DNA of 7,908 bases, from NCBI GenBank assembly GCA_937871985.1, contig CALMPB010000458.1, positions 1-7,908 of the forward strand, read 5' to 3'. Position numbers and translations under genes: made by a program. Shown piece by piece: positions 6,138-7,908 of this stretch (position 1 is its first letter; each line of letters begins with the position of its first letter). The notes beneath the pieces were generated by a model. The model did no database searches and had not been told where the DNA came from. It worked only from the letters and a program-made list of their open reading frames with translations. This stretch comes from an uncultured Burkholderiaceae bacterium. Its GTDB lineage: Bacteria; Pseudomonadota; Gammaproteobacteria; Burkholderiales; Burkholderiaceae.

Positions 6138-7190
6138 ATGAAAGTCAGTCATCTCATTCCATCAGTAGCGCTTTCGCTTTTTTTTGCGGGAGCCCAGGCC
6201 GATACTTATAGCTTGCGCATGGGTGGAGGCCACACCACCGGCCTGACCTACGTCAAGGTCTACGACACGTTCTTTGCCAGCGAAGTCAGCAAGCGCGTGG
6301 CCGAGAAGACCGGACACAAAGTGCGCTTCATCAAGGCCTGGGGCGGCAGCGTAGCCAAGGTGGACGGTGCAATAGAGGCTGTCCAGAAGGGTACGCTGGA
6401 TATAGGCTTGTCGCCTATCGGCTTCGAGCAATCGCGCGCCGGCCTGCTCAACTATAGCGCCTATGTTCCGTTTACCTCGCCCGATCCAGTCATACAGCAG
6501 CAGGTGTCCAACCGCATGCTCAAGGAAGTTCCCGCCTTGCAAGAAAGCATGAAGCCATACAACAGCTATGTGCTCAGCGCGATGGTATCGGAAGCCTATG
6601 GCGTGGCAACCACATTCGACTGGAATAGCATCAAAGAGCTGGAAGGCAAGCGCGTCGCCATGGCCGGCACCAACGCGCCGCTGTTCATACCGGTGAACGC
6701 GGTGCCCGTTACGCTGGGCATCGGCGAGCACTACCAGGCCATGCAGACCGGCCTGGCCGAGGGCAGCCTGTTCTATATCTCGGGCATGGAAGCCTTCAAG
6801 CTCAAAGAGGTGGCGAAGTACTTCAACAAGACCGGCTTTGGCTCTTTGAGCACGCTTGTCGCGTTCATGAATATCGACACACGCAACAGGCTTCCCAAAG
6901 AGGTGGTCGCCATCATTGACGAAGTCGCACTGGAAGCGTCGCTGCGTGTGGGCGAGATCAGCAGAAAACGCGATGAGGATGTAGAGGCAAAGCTCAAGAG
7001 CGCGGGCATTAAGGTCAACACGCTGCCGGCTTCCGAACGGGCCAAGTGGGCGGCTTTGCTGAAGGATATGCCGGCGACCGCTGCGCGAGAACTGGATGGC
7101 AAAGGCTATCCGGCCACCGAAGTCCTCAAGACATATATCCGGATGCTGGGTGAGGCGGGTTATCGGTTTCCAACTGATTATGCTCTGTAG
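6138..7190 (+). CDS. TRAP transporter substrate-binding protein (DctP-type)
   Basis: Periplasmic solute receptor of a tripartite ATP-independent periplasmic transporter; it delivers solute to the Na+-driven membrane subunits encoded next. It is 350 residues, slightly above the usual 320-340. It has a signal peptide with likely cleavage AQA|DT after residue 21. Family features include KVRFIKAWGGSVAKVDGAIEAVQKG (about 61-85) and the hinge stretch AMQTGLAEG (201-209). The conserved loop usually reading G-K-K-I-R-x-A-G reads G170-K-R-V-A174-M-A-G177, with Ala at the position of the Arg that normally clamps a solute carboxylate. The solute may therefore be bound differently or may not be a simple carboxylate. 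ATG at 6138 is chosen for GGAGA (6126-6130) 7 nt upstream; an in-frame TTG at 6117 would add seven residues ahead of the signal peptide and is unlikely. The gene lies 37 nt after the hydrolase and 57 nt before the small membrane subunit. Confidence 0.94.
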   Translation: MKVSHLIPSVALSLFFAGAQADTYSLRMGGGHTTGLTYVKVYDTFFASEVSKRVAEKTGHKVRFIKAWGGSVAKVDGAIEAVQKGTLDIGLSPIGFEQSRAGLLNYSAYVPFTSPDPVIQQQVSNRMLKEVPALQESMKPYNSYVLSAMVSEAYGVATTFDWNSIKELEGKRVAMAGTNAPLFIPVNAVPVTLGIGEHYQAMQTGLAEGSLFYISGMEAFKLKEVAKYFNKTGFGSLSTLVAFMNIDTRNRLPKEVVAIIDEVALEASLRVGEISRKRDEDVEAKLKSAGIKVNTLPASERAKWAALLKDMPATAARELDGKGYPATEVLKTYIRMLGEAGYRFPTDYAL

Positions 7191-7200
7191 GTGACATGTT

Positions 7201-7223
7201 CGGCGCCTTGCGCGCCGCGTTTT
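7201..7223 (+). other. GC-rich intercistronic hairpin between TRAP binding-protein and membrane-subunit genes
   Basis: The stem CGGCGC (7201-7206) pairs perfectly with GCGCCG (7212-7217) around loop CTTGC, and is followed by CG and TTTT (7220-7223). The hairpin starts 10 nt after the binding-protein stop and ends 24 nt before the next start codon. The T-run is short, so it could be a leaky terminator or an mRNA 3'-end stabiliser. Either would raise binding-protein expression over the membrane subunits. Confidence 0.4.
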
Positions 7224-7247
7224 CGAGCATTCAAAAGGATACTTGCC

Positions 7248-7757
7248 ATGAAAATATGGATAGACCGGGCCTTGCTCGGACTACATGTCGCTGGCGCGTG
7301 CATGGTGATCGCGCTGACTCTACTCATTTGCTACGACGTCATGGGACGCCTGCTCTTCAACCCCCCGTTTTCAGGAACCGCTGAAATAGCCGGGGTCAGC
7401 CTGGTGTTGCTGACATTCCTGCAAACTCCATATGTGGTGCGCGAGCGCAAGCTGTTGCGGGTCACATTCTTTCTTAATCTTATGCCGGGTCTGTTACGCA
7501 GCTATTTCAACGCTTTTGCCTACATTCTTGGCGCTGCGTTCTTTCTCGGAGTGGCGATTGTCTCCTGGGAGCCCGCGATTGTCGGCTGGGGGACAGGCGA
7601 GTTCTTCGGTAACGATGCCTTCCGTGTACCCGCCTGGCCCTTGCGCTTCGGCACGCTGCTGTTGTGGATAATCAGCGGCTTCGTATGCCTTGGGTTCGTG
7701 GCCGACGGCTTGCGCGGCCGGCTTTCCAGCAAAGACGACGACCAGCTACCGGAATAA
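7248..7757 (+). CDS. TRAP transporter small membrane subunit (DctQ-type)
   Basis: Small integral membrane subunit that partners the large DctM-type permease. It is 169 residues with four predicted transmembrane segments at about 9-29, 45-64, 86-106 and 131-152, the normal DctQ topology. Family-typical features are YDVMGRLLFNPPFSGTAEIA (29-48), the short loop YVVRERKLLRV (62-72), and VPAWPLRFG before the last helix. Its charged tail SSKDDDQLPE ends the protein. ATG at 7248 has AAAAGGA (7233-7239) 8 nt upstream. The frame is open back to a GTG at 7191, but that would add 19 polar residues encoded through the intercistronic hairpin and has no ribosome site. The large-subunit gene begins 10 nt after the stop. 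Solute specificity cannot be inferred from this subunit. Confidence 0.93.
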   Translation: MKIWIDRALLGLHVAGACMVIALTLLICYDVMGRLLFNPPFSGTAEIAGVSLVLLTFLQTPYVVRERKLLRVTFFLNLMPGLLRSYFNAFAYILGAAFFLGVAIVSWEPAIVGWGTGEFFGNDAFRVPAWPLRFGTLLLWIISGFVCLGFVADGLRGRLSSKDDDQLPE

Positions 7758-7767
7758 AGGAACGACG

Positions 7768-7908
7768 ATGGACTTTGAAATGTGGGCGGGGCTGATTGCC
7801 TTGCTGGTTCTTGTACTGGTTGGCGTGCCGGTGGTTTTTGCCTTCGCTGCGTCGGCGGCTTTTGGCTTGTACTTTGTGTTCGGGGGCTTTGAGCCTGTAG
7901 TCAATCTT
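7768..7908 (+). CDS. TRAP transporter large membrane subunit (DctM-type), 3'-truncated by the window edge
   Basis: Only the first 47 residues are present; full-length DctM proteins are about 425 residues with some 11-12 membrane helices. The visible part starts MDFEMWAGLIALLVLVLVGV and continues with PVVFAFAASAAFGLYF. This gives one hydrophobic helix running into a G-x-P-hydrophobic stretch, as at the N-terminus of large TRAP subunits. Start ATG 7768 has AGGA (7758-7761) 6 nt upstream, overlapping the region of the preceding stop. The gene order binding protein, small subunit, large subunit supports the call more than the short sequence does. The protein should carry the Na+-coupled translocation pathway of the transporter. 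Confidence 0.88.
   Translation, partial: MDFEMWAGLIALLVLVLVGVPVVFAFAASAAFGLYFVFGGFEPVVNL

Noticed and set aside
7191..7247. GTG start for the small TRAP subunit at 7191.
   Set aside because: No ribosome site, and the extra 19 residues would be encoded across the intercistronic hairpin; ATG 7248 has AAAAGGA at proper spacing.
1..7908. Mobile elements, CRISPR arrays, tRNA or rRNA genes, tandem repeats.
   Set aside because: No transposase, terminal repeats, regularly spaced repeats or RNA-gene signatures were seen on reading either strand.

Overview
The window looks like a stretch of a betaproteobacterial chromosome, most likely family Alcaligenaceae (Bordetella/Achromobacter/Pusillimonas-like), order Burkholderiales. 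The basis is moderately GC-rich, GC3-biased coding sequence, glycolate oxidase proteins very close to the proteobacterial GlcDEF type, and an LTTR/TRAP-transporter gene layout typical of that family. The taxonomic call is inference, since there is no rRNA or other marker gene here.

Bases 1-3440 hold a tightly packed glycolate oxidase operon on the + strand: glcD (5' end lies outside the window), glcE (overlaps the glcD stop by one base) and glcF (9-nt gap). Together they encode the membrane-associated, flavin- and iron-sulfur-dependent complex that oxidises glycolate to glyoxylate. The E. coli companions glcG and glcB (malate synthase) do not follow. Instead a LysR-type regulator (3524-4441, - strand) converges on glcF.

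Bases 4442-4745 are a non-coding divergent control region between the regulator and a second + strand operon. It contains two TTGC-N5/6-GCAA dyads 20 nt apart just upstream of the regulator, a perfect ATTTGCAAAT palindrome in an AT-rich patch, a good -10 (TACAAT) for the regulator, and a leader hairpin before the next gene.

Bases 4746-7908 (running off the end) are that second operon: a small cupin protein, an alpha/beta hydrolase resembling the maspardin branch (ATGA overlap with the cupin gene), then a complete tripartite TRAP transporter layout: periplasmic binding protein, small membrane subunit, and the start of the large membrane subunit. A GC-rich hairpin separates the binding-protein gene from the membrane-subunit genes.

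The most plausible reading is an LTTR-controlled uptake-and-processing module for an unidentified small organic compound. Three sequence oddities set it apart from textbook members: the binding protein has Ala where TRAP binding proteins usually carry the solute-clamping Arg, the cupin has Arg where the third metal-binding His is expected, and the hydrolase has a G-S-S-F-A nucleophile elbow. None of these proves a new system, but together they make the substrate worth finding.
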